Notes under the pieces: model-generated
Told to the model about the DNA's origin: nothing
Database searches by the model: none
Seen by the model: only the letters and a program-made list of their open reading frames with translations
DNA from: Armatimonadota bacterium
Lineage (GTDB): Bacteria; Armatimonadota; Zipacnadia; Zipacnadales; VGFC01
Assembly: GCA_016869045.1 (NCBI GenBank)
Contig: VGFC01000029.1
Location: forward strand, 1 to 33,615
Length of the DNA stretch: 33,615 bases
Direction: 5' to 3'
Shown: piece by piece, positions 1 to 8,954 of the stretch
Numbering within the stretch: the stretch's first letter is position 1
Layout: every line of letters begins with the position of its first letter
Program-made: the position numbers and the translations under genes

Positions 1-44
1 TGCGGCGTTCGTACTTGCACGACCGCAGCATAGCAGCAAACCTA

Positions 45-60
45 GACTCTGTCTAGAGTC
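45..60. repeat. Small inverted repeat upstream of the first glycosyltransferase
   Basis: GACTCT and AGAGTC form a perfect 6-bp inverted repeat around a 4-base loop, ending just before a possible GTG start at 67. It could be an operator or the base of a hairpin from the preceding transcript. No run of T follows, so a terminator is unlikely. Confidence 0.3.
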
Positions 61-147
61 CAACCTGTGAACCCGCGTGAATCTACTGCGAATCAACTGA
101 GACTACCCGTAGTCTGCGGAAAACGGGTCCTTACGCCCGTAAGATCC

Positions 148-1350
148 ATGGCTCTGTGCACCCTACGCGTCACTGCCTACTTCGAGCCCGCCATCTGCTA
201 CGGCGGCCCTGCCGTTAGCGTGCCGGCGGCGTGCCGGGCATTGGTGGAGGCCGGGACGGCGGTGACGGTCTTCACCACCACGGCCAATGGGGATACCGAG
301 CTACCGGCCTCCGCCAGTACCCCGGTCGATCTGGACGGCGTCAAGGTCCACTACTTCCCTCGCCATCGTCCTAGGCGCTACTTCCGCAGCCCCGAACTGG
401 CGCGCGCACTGGATACAAGGACAGCGGGGTTCGACGTCTTGCACCTGCACGGCGTGTTTTGTGACACCAACCGCACCGCCGCGCGAGCGGCCCGCAAGCA
501 CGCCGTTCCCTATGTCATAACGATCCACGGGACGCTCGATCCTCTCGCCCTCCGGAGAAGCGCCCTCAGGAAATGCCTCTACATGAGCCTTGTGGAGCGG
601 CAGGTGCTGAACGGAGCAGCGCGGCTGATCGCTCTGACCGAGGCTGAACACTCCCAGATCGAGGCCCTCCACCTGCGGCCACCGATCACAGTAATCCCCA
701 ATGGGCTGGATGCCCGGCAGTTCGCGAGTCTCCCAGGGCGAGACGCTGTAGACGCCCATCACCCATGGTTGGCCGGGCACCCGTACATCCTGTACTTGGG
801 CCGCTTGCACCCCAAGAAAGGGCTCGACCTGCTGATAGACGCCTTGCCGGCCGTGCTACGGCAACATCCCGAGTGGCGCTTGGTCATCGCCGGGCCCGAT
901 GAAGACGGCTACCGCGCCCAGATCGAGGCCCAGATCCGGAGACTAGGGCTCCAGAAAGCGGCCGTGCCCATCGGGCCGGTGACTGGGCAGGGCAAACTGG
1001 GGCTCTTGCGAAACGCTGAACTGCTCTGCTTGCCCTCGCACACGGAGGGACTTCCGACGTCCGTGGTCGAGGCGATGTTCTGTGCACGTCCGGTGCTCAT
1101 CACCGAAGCCTGCTATATGCCTGAGGTCCGAGATCAGGGAGCAGGACTGGTGGTGCCGGACGAGCTTGAGCCTCTGACGCGAGGGTTGGTGCAGGTTACT
1201 GGGATGGACGCTCCGGCACGTCGGGCTATGGGGGAGCAGGGCCGTGCATTCGCTCTCAAGCGGTACGAGGCGGGAGAGGTCACCCGTCTGACCCAGCGAA
1301 TGTACGAGCAAGTGGTGCAGGAGGCTCCAAAGGCGCGGAGGTTCCGGTGA
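148..1350 (+). CDS. GT4-family glycosyltransferase
   Basis: Predicted cytoplasmic GT-B glycosyltransferase that adds a sugar from a nucleotide donor to a growing surface glycan. Seen: an N-terminal acceptor-side motif ending in YGGPAVSV, the linker ILYLGRLHPKKGLDLLIDAL that opens the donor domain of GT4 enzymes, and a donor-binding segment with SHTEGLPTSVVEAM, containing the E-x7-E pattern of the family. The length of about 400 residues is normal. I chose ATG 148 because family members begin just before the first beta strand (here LRVTAYFEP). A GTG at 67 would add 27 residues that do not look like the family, and neither start has a convincing ribosome-binding site. The next gene starts inside its stop codon, so they are co-transcribed. 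Donor and acceptor sugars cannot be read from sequence. Confidence 0.88.
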   Translation: MALCTLRVTAYFEPAICYGGPAVSVPAACRALVEAGTAVTVFTTTANGDTELPASASTPVDLDGVKVHYFPRHRPRRYFRSPELARALDTRTAGFDVLHLHGVFCDTNRTAARAARKHAVPYVITIHGTLDPLALRRSALRKCLYMSLVERQVLNGAARLIALTEAEHSQIEALHLRPPITVIPNGLDARQFASLPGRDAVDAHHPWLAGHPYILYLGRLHPKKGLDLLIDALPAVLRQHPEWRLVIAGPDEDGYRAQIEAQIRRLGLQKAAVPIGPVTGQGKLGLLRNAELLCLPSHTEGLPTSVVEAMFCARPVLITEACYMPEVRDQGAGLVVPDELEPLTRGLVQVTGMDAPARRAMGEQGRAFALKRYEAGEVTRLTQRMYEQVVQEAPKARRFR

Positions 1351-1904
1351 GTTCCCGCGTGGATATCAGCCGAAACACTGTGCCGGAGGGGTACTCCCGC
1401 GGCCGTAGCTGGCTGGTCGTGCTGTTGTGGTGGCTGGTGCAAGACACGCTCTTCCGTTGGTCGCCGCGTCCAGCCTATGGGTGGCGGCGATGGCTGCTGC
1501 GTCTGTTTGGCGCTAGGCTTGGACCCAACGTCCGGATCCGTCCGACTGTCCGGGTCGAGTTCCCTTGGCGCTTGAACATCGGGGAGTTCTCAACGATCGG
1601 TGACGAGGCGTGTCTATACTCGCTAGCAGAGATCGGGATCGGCGATCATTGCGTCATCTCGCAACGCGCCTTCCTATGCACGGGAAGCCATGACCCGGAC
1701 CACCCGCAGATGACGCTCATCGTTGCGCCCATCACCGTCGGCGACGGTGCTTGGCTTGCCGCGGATGTATTCGTTGCCCCTGGGGTAGAGATCGGAGCGG
1801 AGACGGTCGTCGGCGCGCGATCTGCGGTCTTCCATTCCTTGCCGCCCGGCATGGTCTGCTATGGCTCGCCCTGCAGACCCATGCGGCAGCGACGGTTGCC
1901 GTAG
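1347..1904 (+). CDS. WcaF-like left-handed beta-helix acetyltransferase
   Basis: Predicted O-acetyltransferase using acetyl-CoA to decorate a sugar of the exopolysaccharide, as WcaF does in colanic acid synthesis. Seen: a short N-terminal hydrophobic and basic segment (SWLVVLLWWLVQDTLF), then hexapeptide repeats of the left-handed beta-helix (IGIGDHCVISQRAFL, ITVGDGAWLAADVFVAPGVEIG) and the motif TGSHDPDHP, matching the catalytic-histidine loop of WcaF/NodL-type enzymes. At 185 residues it has the usual length. It begins with a GTG overlapping the upstream stop by 4 bases (GTGA), indicating translational coupling. Which sugar is acetylated is unknown. Confidence 0.87.
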   Translation: MSSRVDISRNTVPEGYSRGRSWLVVLLWWLVQDTLFRWSPRPAYGWRRWLLRLFGARLGPNVRIRPTVRVEFPWRLNIGEFSTIGDEACLYSLAEIGIGDHCVISQRAFLCTGSHDPDHPQMTLIVAPITVGDGAWLAADVFVAPGVEIGAETVVGARSAVFHSLPPGMVCYGSPCRPMRQRRLP

Positions 1905-1912
1905 CGATCCCC

Positions 1913-3019
1913 ATGCAACCTCCCGGAACTGAAACTGCCCTCTGCGAACTCACCGGCCGACGCCGTGCGTTGCTGACGGGACGCGGCGCTACGGCCATCT
2001 GCCTGGCGCTCCGCGCGGCCGGCCTCCGGGACCGGGAGGTAGTCCTACCAGCGAACATCTGCCCGGCTGCCGTCTGCCCAGTGATCTACAGCGGCAATAC
2101 CCCGGTCTTCTGCGACATCAACCTGACAGACTTCAACGTTGGCCTCGCAAGCCTGCGCGCGGCGCTCGCTGGGGGGGCGGCCGCGGCCATCATTCCTCAT
2201 GCGTATGGGCACGCGGCACCGATGGCGGAGATCAGTCGCCTCTGCCGGAAGGCCGGGGCACTCCTGATCGAGGACGCGGCCGCCGCGCTGGGGGCCGAAC
2301 CCGACGGCGCGCCGGCCGGAAGTTGGGGCGACTGCTCCATCCTGAGCTTTGGGTACGCCAAGATCGTAGATGCGGGAAAGGGCGGGGCTCTGCTGACCGA
2401 CGACCGCGAGTTGCACCACAATGCGCAGAGCCTCCTCGCCGAGCTTCCCGAGTGGAGCCCGCGGATTGAGCGCCGGGCCACAGACATGACACATGCCGTC
2501 CGGGGGTGGTGGAATGCCCGCCGGACGGAGCCCCGTCTTGACGACTTACTAGGACCCCTGTGGGACCTCTACGAGGACGTTCACCTATGGCGGTTGCCCC
2601 ACGAGCACGGACCGAACATCCTGCGCGGTCTGGCCGCCCTGAAGCAGGAGGTGACCCATCGCCAAGCGAACTTTGGCGTCTACCACGACCTACTGGCTGA
2701 TGACCCAGTGATCCGGGCGCAGCCGAGAGCGGGATCGGTCTGTTGGCGATACACCTGCTTGGTTGACCACTACATACGGGACGCGGTGGTAGACCACTTG
2801 CGTATGACGGGCATGGATGTGAGCACCCTCTACCCGGCCGCCCATCGGCAGTTCGAGTCACCGGTGCAGCACCGGTTACCGAACTGCGATCGCCTCGAAC
2901 GAGAGGTCATCAACCTGTGGGTGGCCCCGCCGTTGACCCAGGCGGACACTCAGGCCAACGCAAAGCGGTTCCGCGCCATCCTGCGTCGGGTTCTGGACTC
3001 ACGGAGCAGGGAGACATGA
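1913..3019 (+). CDS. DegT/DnrJ/EryC1/StrS-family PLP aminotransferase
   Basis: Fold-type I PLP enzyme of the sugar aminotransferase family, expected to convert a keto-sugar nucleotide to an amino sugar. Seen: the N-terminal segment LLTGRGATAICLALRAAGL that binds the PLP phosphate, VVLPANICPAAV after it, the acid-containing stretch ALLIEDAAAALGAE (its Asp contacts the pyridine nitrogen in the family), and SFGYAKIVDAGKGGALLTDD, whose YAK lysine aligns with the Schiff-base lysine. The open frame runs back to 1751 inside the acetyltransferase gene, but ATG 1913 lies 9 bases after that gene's stop and gives a normal 368-residue protein. A dehydratase of the kind that makes its substrate (11937-13814) lies in the same locus. 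Confidence 0.85.
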   Translation: MQPPGTETALCELTGRRRALLTGRGATAICLALRAAGLRDREVVLPANICPAAVCPVIYSGNTPVFCDINLTDFNVGLASLRAALAGGAAAAIIPHAYGHAAPMAEISRLCRKAGALLIEDAAAALGAEPDGAPAGSWGDCSILSFGYAKIVDAGKGGALLTDDRELHHNAQSLLAELPEWSPRIERRATDMTHAVRGWWNARRTEPRLDDLLGPLWDLYEDVHLWRLPHEHGPNILRGLAALKQEVTHRQANFGVYHDLLADDPVIRAQPRAGSVCWRYTCLVDHYIRDAVVDHLRMTGMDVSTLYPAAHRQFESPVQHRLPNCDRLEREVINLWVAPPLTQADTQANAKRFRAILRRVLDSRSRET

Positions 3020-4287
3020 GGGCCCTGATCGTCTGCTACGCTTACCCTCCCGAGCCAGCTCCCGGCGGGGTCATGGCGCAGGAGCTGGCCGAGGACTTGG
3101 CGGGACAGGGCCACGAGGTCACCGTGATCACCGGCTTCCCCAACCACCCGGAGGGGGTGCTGTACCCCGGCTGGCGGCGCCGCATGCTGGCGGTCCAGCG
3201 TCAAGGTGCGATGCGCGTAGCGCGAACATGGCATCTCGTCTCCCGCAGCCGGAGGACAGTGCCCCGGGCGCTCTTCTACCTGTCCTTCGCGGTCACGTCG
3301 CTGGTGAACGCCCTGCGGCTCGGGCCGTGCGATGTGGTCTACTGCGACTCGACGCCGATCTTCGGGGCAGTGTCGTGCTGGCTGATCGCGGTTCTGAAGC
3401 GCACGGCGCTCATCTACGCGATCTTCGACATGTACCCAGAGGCCATCGTCCAGGCGGGCCTGATGTCGCCCGGGCTCCTGGCGCGAGCATTGCAGTGGCT
3501 CGATTGCTTCGTCTGCCGACGGGCGGACCGGGTCGTGGTCATCGCCGAGGGGTTCCGGGAGCGACTCCTCGAACGGGGCCTGTCCGAGTCACGCATTGCG
3601 GTTCTACCGATGTGGGTTGACCGTGACGAGGTCCATCCCTTGCCACGCGTGAACCCTTGGCGGACCGAGAAGGGGATTCCGAACGAGGCCTTCGTGGTGC
3701 TCTACGCCGGGACCATTGGGCTGGTGAGTGGAGCCCAAATCCTAACGGAAGTGGCTGAGCAGTGCGCTGACGAACCGGCCATCCTGTTTCTGATGGTAGG
3801 GCAAGGCCTCGCCAAGGACGAGGCCCAGCGGCTGGCGCAGGAGAAGGCACTAGCGAACATGCGGTTCCTTGACTTCCAGCCCCGGGAGCGCCTGGCCGAG
3901 GTCCAGGCCTCCGCGGATGTCTCGGTGGTGACGCTGCTGCCCGGCAAGGGCCGCAACAGCGTACCCAGCAAAGTCCTCGCCTATATGGCGGCCGGCCGGC
4001 CAATCATCGCTAGCGTAGACGCCGATAGCGACACGGCGCGCTGGATCACCGAGGCAGCCTGCGGGATCGTGACGCCACCACAGGATGCTGGCGCACTTGC
4101 CGAGGCCGTGCAGTTCATACGCGACAACCCGGACTACGCACGGGACATGAGTGAGCGCGGGCGCGAGTTCTTCCTGGCCCGACACAGCCGGACAGCGGCC
4201 ACCAGCGCCTATCAGGCGCTGTTCGAGCGGGTCGTCGCGGAACAGCGGTCTCGCGGCTCGACCCAGACCACTGGAGGTCCTCCGTGA
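3016..4287 (+). CDS. WbuB-like GT4 glycosyltransferase
   Basis: Second GT-B glycosyltransferase of the locus. Its layout resembles WbuB-type enzymes, which transfer amino sugars in O-antigen and exopolysaccharide synthesis. Seen: an N-terminal domain opening with ALIVCYAYPPEPAPGGV, the stretch AIFDMYPEAIVQAGLMSPG followed by a RRADRVVVIAEGFRERL segment typical of the group, and a C-terminal donor domain with VLYAGTIGL and VPSKVLAYMAAGRPIIASVD. Length is 423 residues. ATG 3016 overlaps the TGA of the upstream gene (ATGA), so it is preferred over the frame's further extension to 2917. The pairing with an aminotransferase just upstream suggests, but does not prove, an amino-sugar donor. Confidence 0.88.
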   Translation: MRALIVCYAYPPEPAPGGVMAQELAEDLAGQGHEVTVITGFPNHPEGVLYPGWRRRMLAVQRQGAMRVARTWHLVSRSRRTVPRALFYLSFAVTSLVNALRLGPCDVVYCDSTPIFGAVSCWLIAVLKRTALIYAIFDMYPEAIVQAGLMSPGLLARALQWLDCFVCRRADRVVVIAEGFRERLLERGLSESRIAVLPMWVDRDEVHPLPRVNPWRTEKGIPNEAFVVLYAGTIGLVSGAQILTEVAEQCADEPAILFLMVGQGLAKDEAQRLAQEKALANMRFLDFQPRERLAEVQASADVSVVTLLPGKGRNSVPSKVLAYMAAGRPIIASVDADSDTARWITEAACGIVTPPQDAGALAEAVQFIRDNPDYARDMSERGREFFLARHSRTAATSAYQALFERVVAEQRSRGSTQTTGGPP

Positions 4288-5414
4288 ACTGGGCGCTGAT
4301 GGATGACCGGAATGCCAGCGACTACCTGCAGGCGCTGTCCGAAGCGCGGACGCCGATGGGACAACATGCCTACGGCTACGCGCAAGCGCTGGCGGAGTGC
4401 GCCCACGAGGAGCCCCTGCGGATCGTGGCTTACGAAGGCGAACGGCCCGTCGGCGCCCTGGCCGCAATGCTCTACACGAGCGGCCCCGTGCCCCTGGTCG
4501 AGTCGCTTCCGTTCGGGTACGGAGGCGCCTTCAGCTCGCTGGAGGGCGAGGCGCATCGGCAGTGCGTCGGGCTCTTGTGCGAGGCCCTTCTGACCGTCAG
4601 CGAGAATGCGGGAGCGTGTTTGGTGACGATCCAGACCCCTCCTTTCCCGGACGGCCCGGCGCTCTATCGCAAGGCCTTCAGCCCGGACTTCGAGCTGCGC
4701 AGCTTCTGTCAGTATGTGGACCTCGTTCGGGATTTCGCCGTCCCGTCCTCCGGCGCCGACGGGAAGTACGGCGCATACCGAGGCTGCCTGCGCCGCAACC
4801 ATCGGCGCAACGTCAAGCTTGCCGAAGAGGCGGGGTTGACCGCCGGGTGCGAGTCGGGACGGCGAGCTGTGGAGCAGTACTGCGCGCTCCAGGCCCGACG
4901 GATGACGGAGTTGGGTGCCCGACCGCGACCCGAACCGTTCGTGGCGGGTCTTGACCACCACCTCGGGCCGGAGGCCGCGGGCTGGTTCTTCTTTGTGTGG
5001 GACGGCGCCGAGGCGATCTCCGGCACCCCTCTGATTGGGGTGCGCGACGTCCTGGACGTTATCCTGATCTGTATGGATTCCAGAGCCAGTCATATGCAGC
5101 CAAACGCCCTGCTGTGCTATCGTGCGATGGAGTGGGCGGCCGATCGTGGTTTTCGGTGGTTCAACTTCCAATCGAGCCTCCGCCGCGGCGACTCGCTCTA
5201 CCACTGGAAGACGGGCTGGGGGGCTCAGGAGGCTCCCGTCTCGATCCTCACGCGGGTCGTGGGCGACATCGAGCCGATCCTTCGATTGTCCCTGGAGGAG
5301 CTGCGCGAGGCTTACACCTACCACTATGTCCTGCCGTATCCCGTGCTCGAGGCGGCCCATGCGGGTCGTCCCATCGATTCACCCGGTCTGCGAGTGTTGG
5401 AGAAGGGCGCATGA
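4284..5414 (+). CDS. FemAB/GNAT-like acyltransferase (Acetyltransf_6 type)
   Basis: Member of the FemAB/BioF2-like acyltransferase group within the GNAT fold. Related proteins in exopolysaccharide loci probably acylate a glycan or its amino sugar, using acyl-CoA or an aminoacyl-tRNA. Seen: two tandem GNAT-like halves, a first-half [16 protein letters not shown] strand pair, the basic stretch [18 protein letters not shown] that recurs in this family, and a second half with [20 protein letters not shown] and [14 protein letters not shown]. The length of 376 residues is normal. The GTG at 4284 overlaps the upstream stop by 4 bases. Substrate is not predictable. Confidence 0.8.
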   Translation: MNWALMDDRNASDYLQALSEARTPMGQHAYGYAQALAECAHEEPLRIVAYEGERPVGALAAMLYTSGPVPLVESLPFGYGGAFSSLEGEAHRQCVGLLCEALLTVSENAGACLVTIQTPPFPDGPALYRKAFSPDFELRSFCQYVDLVRDFAVPSSGADGKYGAYRGCLRRNHRRNVKLAEEAGLTAGCESGRRAVEQYCALQARRMTELGARPRPEPFVAGLDHHLGPEAAGWFFFVWDGAEAISGTPLIGVRDVLDVILICMDSRASHMQPNALLCYRAMEWAADRGFRWFNFQSSLRRGDSLYHWKTGWGAQEAPVSILTRVVGDIEPILRLSLEELREAYTYHYVLPYPVLEAAHAGRPIDSPGLRVLEKGA

Positions 5415-6079
5415 CGACCTCCGCTGAGAGGCTCCCACGACGACCGGCTCTGGCTGCCAAGGTCGCTGTCGAATGGGGGCTCGCCCTGATCGCGTCCCTG
5501 TGCCTCGTGCCATTGGGGCTCCTGCTCGCCTTGCTCGTCAAACTCACCTCTCGCGGGCCCGTCCTCTACATCGCCCCTCGGGTCGGCCGCGGCGGGCGGT
5601 GTTTCCGCATGCTGAAGTTCCGCTCCATGTATGTCGGCGCTCCGGCCATCGTCACCGAGGACAATATGGTGGTTGTGGAGGAGAATGACCCTCGCCTTAC
5701 GCCGGTCGGCAAGGTCCTGAGGATGGGTTTTGATGAGTTGCCCCAGCTCATCAACGTGCTGAAGGGCGAGATGGCCCTGATCGGCCCGCGTCCCGACGTG
5801 GACTGGATGCTGCCGGAGTACACCGACGATACCCGCCCACGCCTCGATATGCGGCCGGGGATTACCGGCCTGGCTCAGGTTCTGCGCGGAAGGGACCTGA
5901 CTGGCCCGGAGAACTACCAGCTGGATGTCTGGTACGTGCGGAACTGGTCGCCATGGGTGGACCTCAAGATCGCTCTCTACACACTGCCATACGTCGCAGG
6001 AGCAAAGAACATCGGGCGGGCGTGGCTGAGGGCCATACTACGACCCGGCGGGGAGCCCCGTCCGGGCGAAGGAGCATAG
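5411..6079 (+). CDS. Initiating sugar-phosphate (phosphoglycosyl) transferase
   Basis: Bacterial sugar transferase of the PglC/WcaJ catalytic-core type, which moves a sugar-1-phosphate from a nucleotide sugar to undecaprenyl phosphate and so starts glycan assembly at the inner membrane. Seen: one N-terminal hydrophobic membrane segment ([20 protein letters not shown]), then [25 protein letters not shown], the [21 protein letters not shown] core with the catalytic Asp-Glu pair, and the [10 protein letters not shown] signature. At 222 residues it is the short, single-core form without the extra WcaJ membrane domain. ATG 5411 overlaps the upstream stop (ATGA). It is the strongest sign that these genes form a complete polysaccharide pathway. 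Confidence 0.93.
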   Translation: MTTSAERLPRRPALAAKVAVEWGLALIASLCLVPLGLLLALLVKLTSRGPVLYIAPRVGRGGRCFRMLKFRSMYVGAPAIVTEDNMVVVEENDPRLTPVGKVLRMGFDELPQLINVLKGEMALIGPRPDVDWMLPEYTDDTRPRLDMRPGITGLAQVLRGRDLTGPENYQLDVWYVRNWSPWVDLKIALYTLPYVAGAKNIGRAWLRAILRPGGEPRPGEGA

Positions 6080-6084
6080 GCCCG

Positions 6085-7065
6085 ATGGTCTCGAACGGAC
6101 AGCCATTGAAGCTGAGATCCGTTGAGCTCGAGACAGTTCCCTGCCCGCTTTGTGGGTCCTCAGACGTCAAGCCGTTTCTTACGGTTCCTGGCTATGTGAT
6201 TGGAACACAGGAGGTCTTCGTCCTAAGCCGGTGCGACGCGTGCGGGTTCGTGCATGCGAACCCGAGGATCCCCTCGGACAGGATCGCCGAGTTCTACCCT
6301 GACGATTACCACGCCGTTAGTGAATCATGCGTGAGCCAAGGCACCCCGGCGGGAGTCCGCCGCGAATGGGCCCGAATACGTGCCGCAGCGGGTTGTCGCG
6401 AACCGGGCCGACTCCTGGATTTCGGCAGCGGCATCGGAATGCTCATGCGCGCCGCGTCCGACTCCTCTTGGGATGCCGTGGGCGTTGAGATAGTCCCAGC
6501 CTTCCGTGCAACCTCAAGACGGGTTGCCCCCGACAGCCCAGTGTTCGAGAGCCTGAGGCAGCTTCGAGAGGCCCTCCCCACCTTGTCGTTCAACCTGGCC
6601 ACCGCTGTGTCTGTGATTGAGCACCTACCAGACCCGGTGGTAGTACTGACGGAACTGCGCTCTCTCTTGACGCGAGCGGGCCGCGTCGTAGTCGTGGTGC
6701 CGACACTCGATTGTTGGGAGTTCGAGCGGTTTCGCGAGCAGTTCTTCTACCTAGCCCTCCCGCACCACTACTCGCACTTCACCCCCGACACACTGCAGCA
6801 GGCTTTGGACCGCGCCGGGTTTGAGTGTCAGCGCATCAAGCGCTTGCCGGTTTGTGCTCTCTTGGAGGAGATCGGGCTCCAGCGAGGGCAGCCCGTCTAT
6901 CGGGCCATGCTCGCGAACCCTCAACTCGGTCGAGGGGCATACCGTCTCTATCACCACAGCCTGCCGCTGCGAACTGCCGCCATCGGTCTCAGGTTTGCGA
7001 AGCACCTGCTCCGGCTGGTGGCGCGGACCCCCGAGATAATGGCGATCGCTCGGCCCCGGCTGTGA
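6085..7065 (+). CDS. Class I SAM-dependent methyltransferase with N-terminal zinc ribbon
   Basis: Predicted small-molecule or sugar methyltransferase. Seen: an N-terminal zinc-binding motif CPLCGSSD...CDACGF (two CxxC pairs, residues about 18-56), then a Rossmann domain whose glycine-rich SAM loop is LLDFGSGIGML, an acidic end of strand 2 (AVGVEIV), and the post-motif segment ATAVSVIEHLPDPVVVLTEL typical of Methyltransf_23 enzymes. Length is 326 residues. ATG 6085 is 5 bases after the upstream stop, so it closes the run of seven tightly packed genes. The zinc ribbon plus methyltransferase layout is common among sugar and natural-product C-methyltransferases, but the substrate is unknown. Confidence 0.87.
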   Translation: MVSNGQPLKLRSVELETVPCPLCGSSDVKPFLTVPGYVIGTQEVFVLSRCDACGFVHANPRIPSDRIAEFYPDDYHAVSESCVSQGTPAGVRREWARIRAAAGCREPGRLLDFGSGIGMLMRAASDSSWDAVGVEIVPAFRATSRRVAPDSPVFESLRQLREALPTLSFNLATAVSVIEHLPDPVVVLTELRSLLTRAGRVVVVVPTLDCWEFERFREQFFYLALPHHYSHFTPDTLQQALDRAGFECQRIKRLPVCALLEEIGLQRGQPVYRAMLANPQLGRGAYRLYHHSLPLRTAAIGLRFAKHLLRLVARTPEIMAIARPRL

Positions 7066-7162
7066 ACTCCCCCGGCCAACCGATCCCGTTCCCCGGATGA
7101 TCGAGCAGGCGTGCCTTGGCGTGGGGGTGGAGTCGGCCCGAGGGCCACCGGGGCATTCGGCG

Positions 7163-8803
7163 TCACCGCACCGCATTGCGGTAGACGGTTGAGACCCCGA
7201 ACAGCCAGGCCGCGATCTGGCTCCAGTCGATCTTCTTGGCTGTCGGGACCATCACCACGTCGCGGTCTTGCAGCGGCCCGGCCAGCAACTCATTGCCCCC
7301 CTGCAGTCCCGCCCGCAGGTTGACCTCCGTGACCTCGACCGCGTCCGCTTGGCGCCTGAGCAGGGCGATCTTGCGCAGCCCAGCATCCTTGCTCGCGAAT
7401 CCCCCCGCTAGGCCAATGGCATCCACCACCGTATCGCCTTCGGCGAAGGTGTAGTTGCCTGGGTTCCTGACTGCCCCGAGCACCGTAACTCGCGCTTGGC
7501 GCAGAGGCACTATCACCACCGAGCCGTTATCGATCGTCGGGTCGGCCAGTCCGCCGGCGGGTGGCGCGCTCTGCCCGACCAACTGGGTCGCATCCGCGGT
7601 CCGCTGTGTTCCATCCCGACCGCACACCAATACGCCGCGCAGGTCCGCCTTCTCGGTCGGACCGCCGGCGGTGGCCAGCACCGACGACAGAGGCAGTGGG
7701 ACGGTGTCCGGGGTAAGGACGCCCGGATTCTGCACCTCGCCTAGAACGGTGATCTCGCGGCGCTCCTGCGCTACGACGATGGTGCGGTACCCGTAGATGA
7801 GCGCGTCACTCTCCGAGCCGGGGGCGCTCAAGGCGGCCTTCAGGTCCAGAGGCTTGGCCTCGCCCCGTTCATCCACTCCGGTGGCATTCGTGGCAGCCAG
7901 TGGCGCTAGGCCACCTGCCAGGGCCAGCAGTTGCGTCAGGCGCATGTCGCGTCCGGCCGGGTAGAGCCCGGGAGACTTCACCTCGCCGATGACGGCCACC
8001 GCCTGTCTCGGTCCCACGACGAGCGTGTGATACTCGGCAACGGGCAGGTTGATCTGGCTCTGAGGGTTGCTGAGGACCTGCTGCAGGTCTACCACGGTTG
8101 TGCGGCTCTGGTCGTTCACGAGCACGGCGTGTTGCGCGTCGCCCTCAGGCGTGACTCCGCCGGCCAGTGCCAGCGCGTCCGTCAGCCGGGCGTCGGGCGG
8201 CAAGGTCACCGGCCCGGGCCGCACGACCTCGCCGACAACCATCAGTGGCCGGCGCTTCACCACATTCAGGATGTCTCCCGGACGGAGCGCCTCCGCCTCG
8301 GACTCACCTCTGCGCAACTCACGCGGTTCGGCCCCGGGCCGGTGGAGGGTCAGACTGGCCGCCGCCTCCGTGTAGCCTCCGGCCTGCGCGATGGCCTGCG
8401 CCAGGGTCAGGGACGGACCCAGTACGGGCACCGGACCGGCCTTGCCGACCTCCCCCAACACGTAGACGTCTTGAGTGCGGTACTCCTGCACATTGACGGT
8501 AACATCGACCTTGCGGTAGAGCGTCTCCAACGCAGTGCGGATGGCCGCTGCGACCTCCTGCCGCGTCTTGCCGGCGGCCTCCACTTGGCCGACAGCAGGG
8601 AATGCAAACACCCCGTCCGGGCCCACCGTCACGCTGGGCGGGGGCACATAGTCCGGCATGCCCACGTTGACGGCAATGGCTAGCACATCGCCCGGCTGGA
8701 TGCGGTACTGCTCTGTGGCCGGCTGCGCGAGCAAACCGGAAGTCGCCGTGATCAGCAGCCCGATGGACGCCAGGCTGCGCTGCGCATAGGATCGTAGGAC
8801 CAT
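7163..8803 (-). CDS. Polysaccharide export protein with five SLBB repeats
   Basis: Periplasmic or outer-membrane export protein of the Wza/polysaccharide-export family, expected to help form the channel for the glycan. Seen: an N-terminal signal peptide (LASIGLLITATSGLLA, cleavage near AQ), a polysaccharide-export domain starting YRIQPGDVLAIAV, then five SLBB repeats, each carrying a G-E/A-V-x-x-P/A-G strand and an AGG turn (starts VYVLGEVGKAG, VMVVGEVVRPG, VAVIGEVKSPG, ITVLGEVQNPG, VTVLGAVRNPG). Wza has fewer SLBB domains, so this is an extended form of 546 residues. No lipobox is seen. ATG 8803 has GGAGGAG just upstream; a TTG at 8815 would sit on that ribosome-binding site and is rejected. 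Transcribed away from the YjbH-like gene. Confidence 0.92.
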   Translation of the reverse strand: MVLRSYAQRSLASIGLLITATSGLLAQPATEQYRIQPGDVLAIAVNVGMPDYVPPPSVTVGPDGVFAFPAVGQVEAAGKTRQEVAAAIRTALETLYRKVDVTVNVQEYRTQDVYVLGEVGKAGPVPVLGPSLTLAQAIAQAGGYTEAAASLTLHRPGAEPRELRRGESEAEALRPGDILNVVKRRPLMVVGEVVRPGPVTLPPDARLTDALALAGGVTPEGDAQHAVLVNDQSRTTVVDLQQVLSNPQSQINLPVAEYHTLVVGPRQAVAVIGEVKSPGLYPAGRDMRLTQLLALAGGLAPLAATNATGVDERGEAKPLDLKAALSAPGSESDALIYGYRTIVVAQERREITVLGEVQNPGVLTPDTVPLPLSSVLATAGGPTEKADLRGVLVCGRDGTQRTADATQLVGQSAPPAGGLADPTIDNGSVVIVPLRQARVTVLGAVRNPGNYTFAEGDTVVDAIGLAGGFASKDAGLRKIALLRRQADAVEVTEVNLRAGLQGGNELLAGPLQDRDVVMVPTAKKIDWSQIAAWLFGVSTVYRNAVR

Positions 8804-8830
8804 CGTCTCCTCCAATCGACACCGGCTGTA

Positions 8831-8855
8831 GGGGCAGACCTTGGGGCTCTGCCCC
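8831..8855. repeat. Hairpin in the divergent SLBB/YjbH intergenic region
   Basis: GGGGCAGA and TCTGCCCC form a perfect 8-bp stem around a 9-base loop between two divergently transcribed export genes. This is a plausible shared operator or leader hairpin. There is no T-run on either side to support termination. Confidence 0.4.
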
Positions 8856-8954
8856 CTCCTTCGTCGGCGGTGTTCCGCTACTACTCCCCGGCCTCCTTCC
8901 CGACGTTGTCTTGTGGGCAGCAGGTGTCCCTGCCTGGCGAGGCGAAACCTGACC

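Noticed and set aside
4212-5360. Minus-strand frame of 382 codons opposite the FemAB-like gene
   Set aside because: Antisense shadow; the plus-strand gene has overlaps with both neighbours and family motifs.
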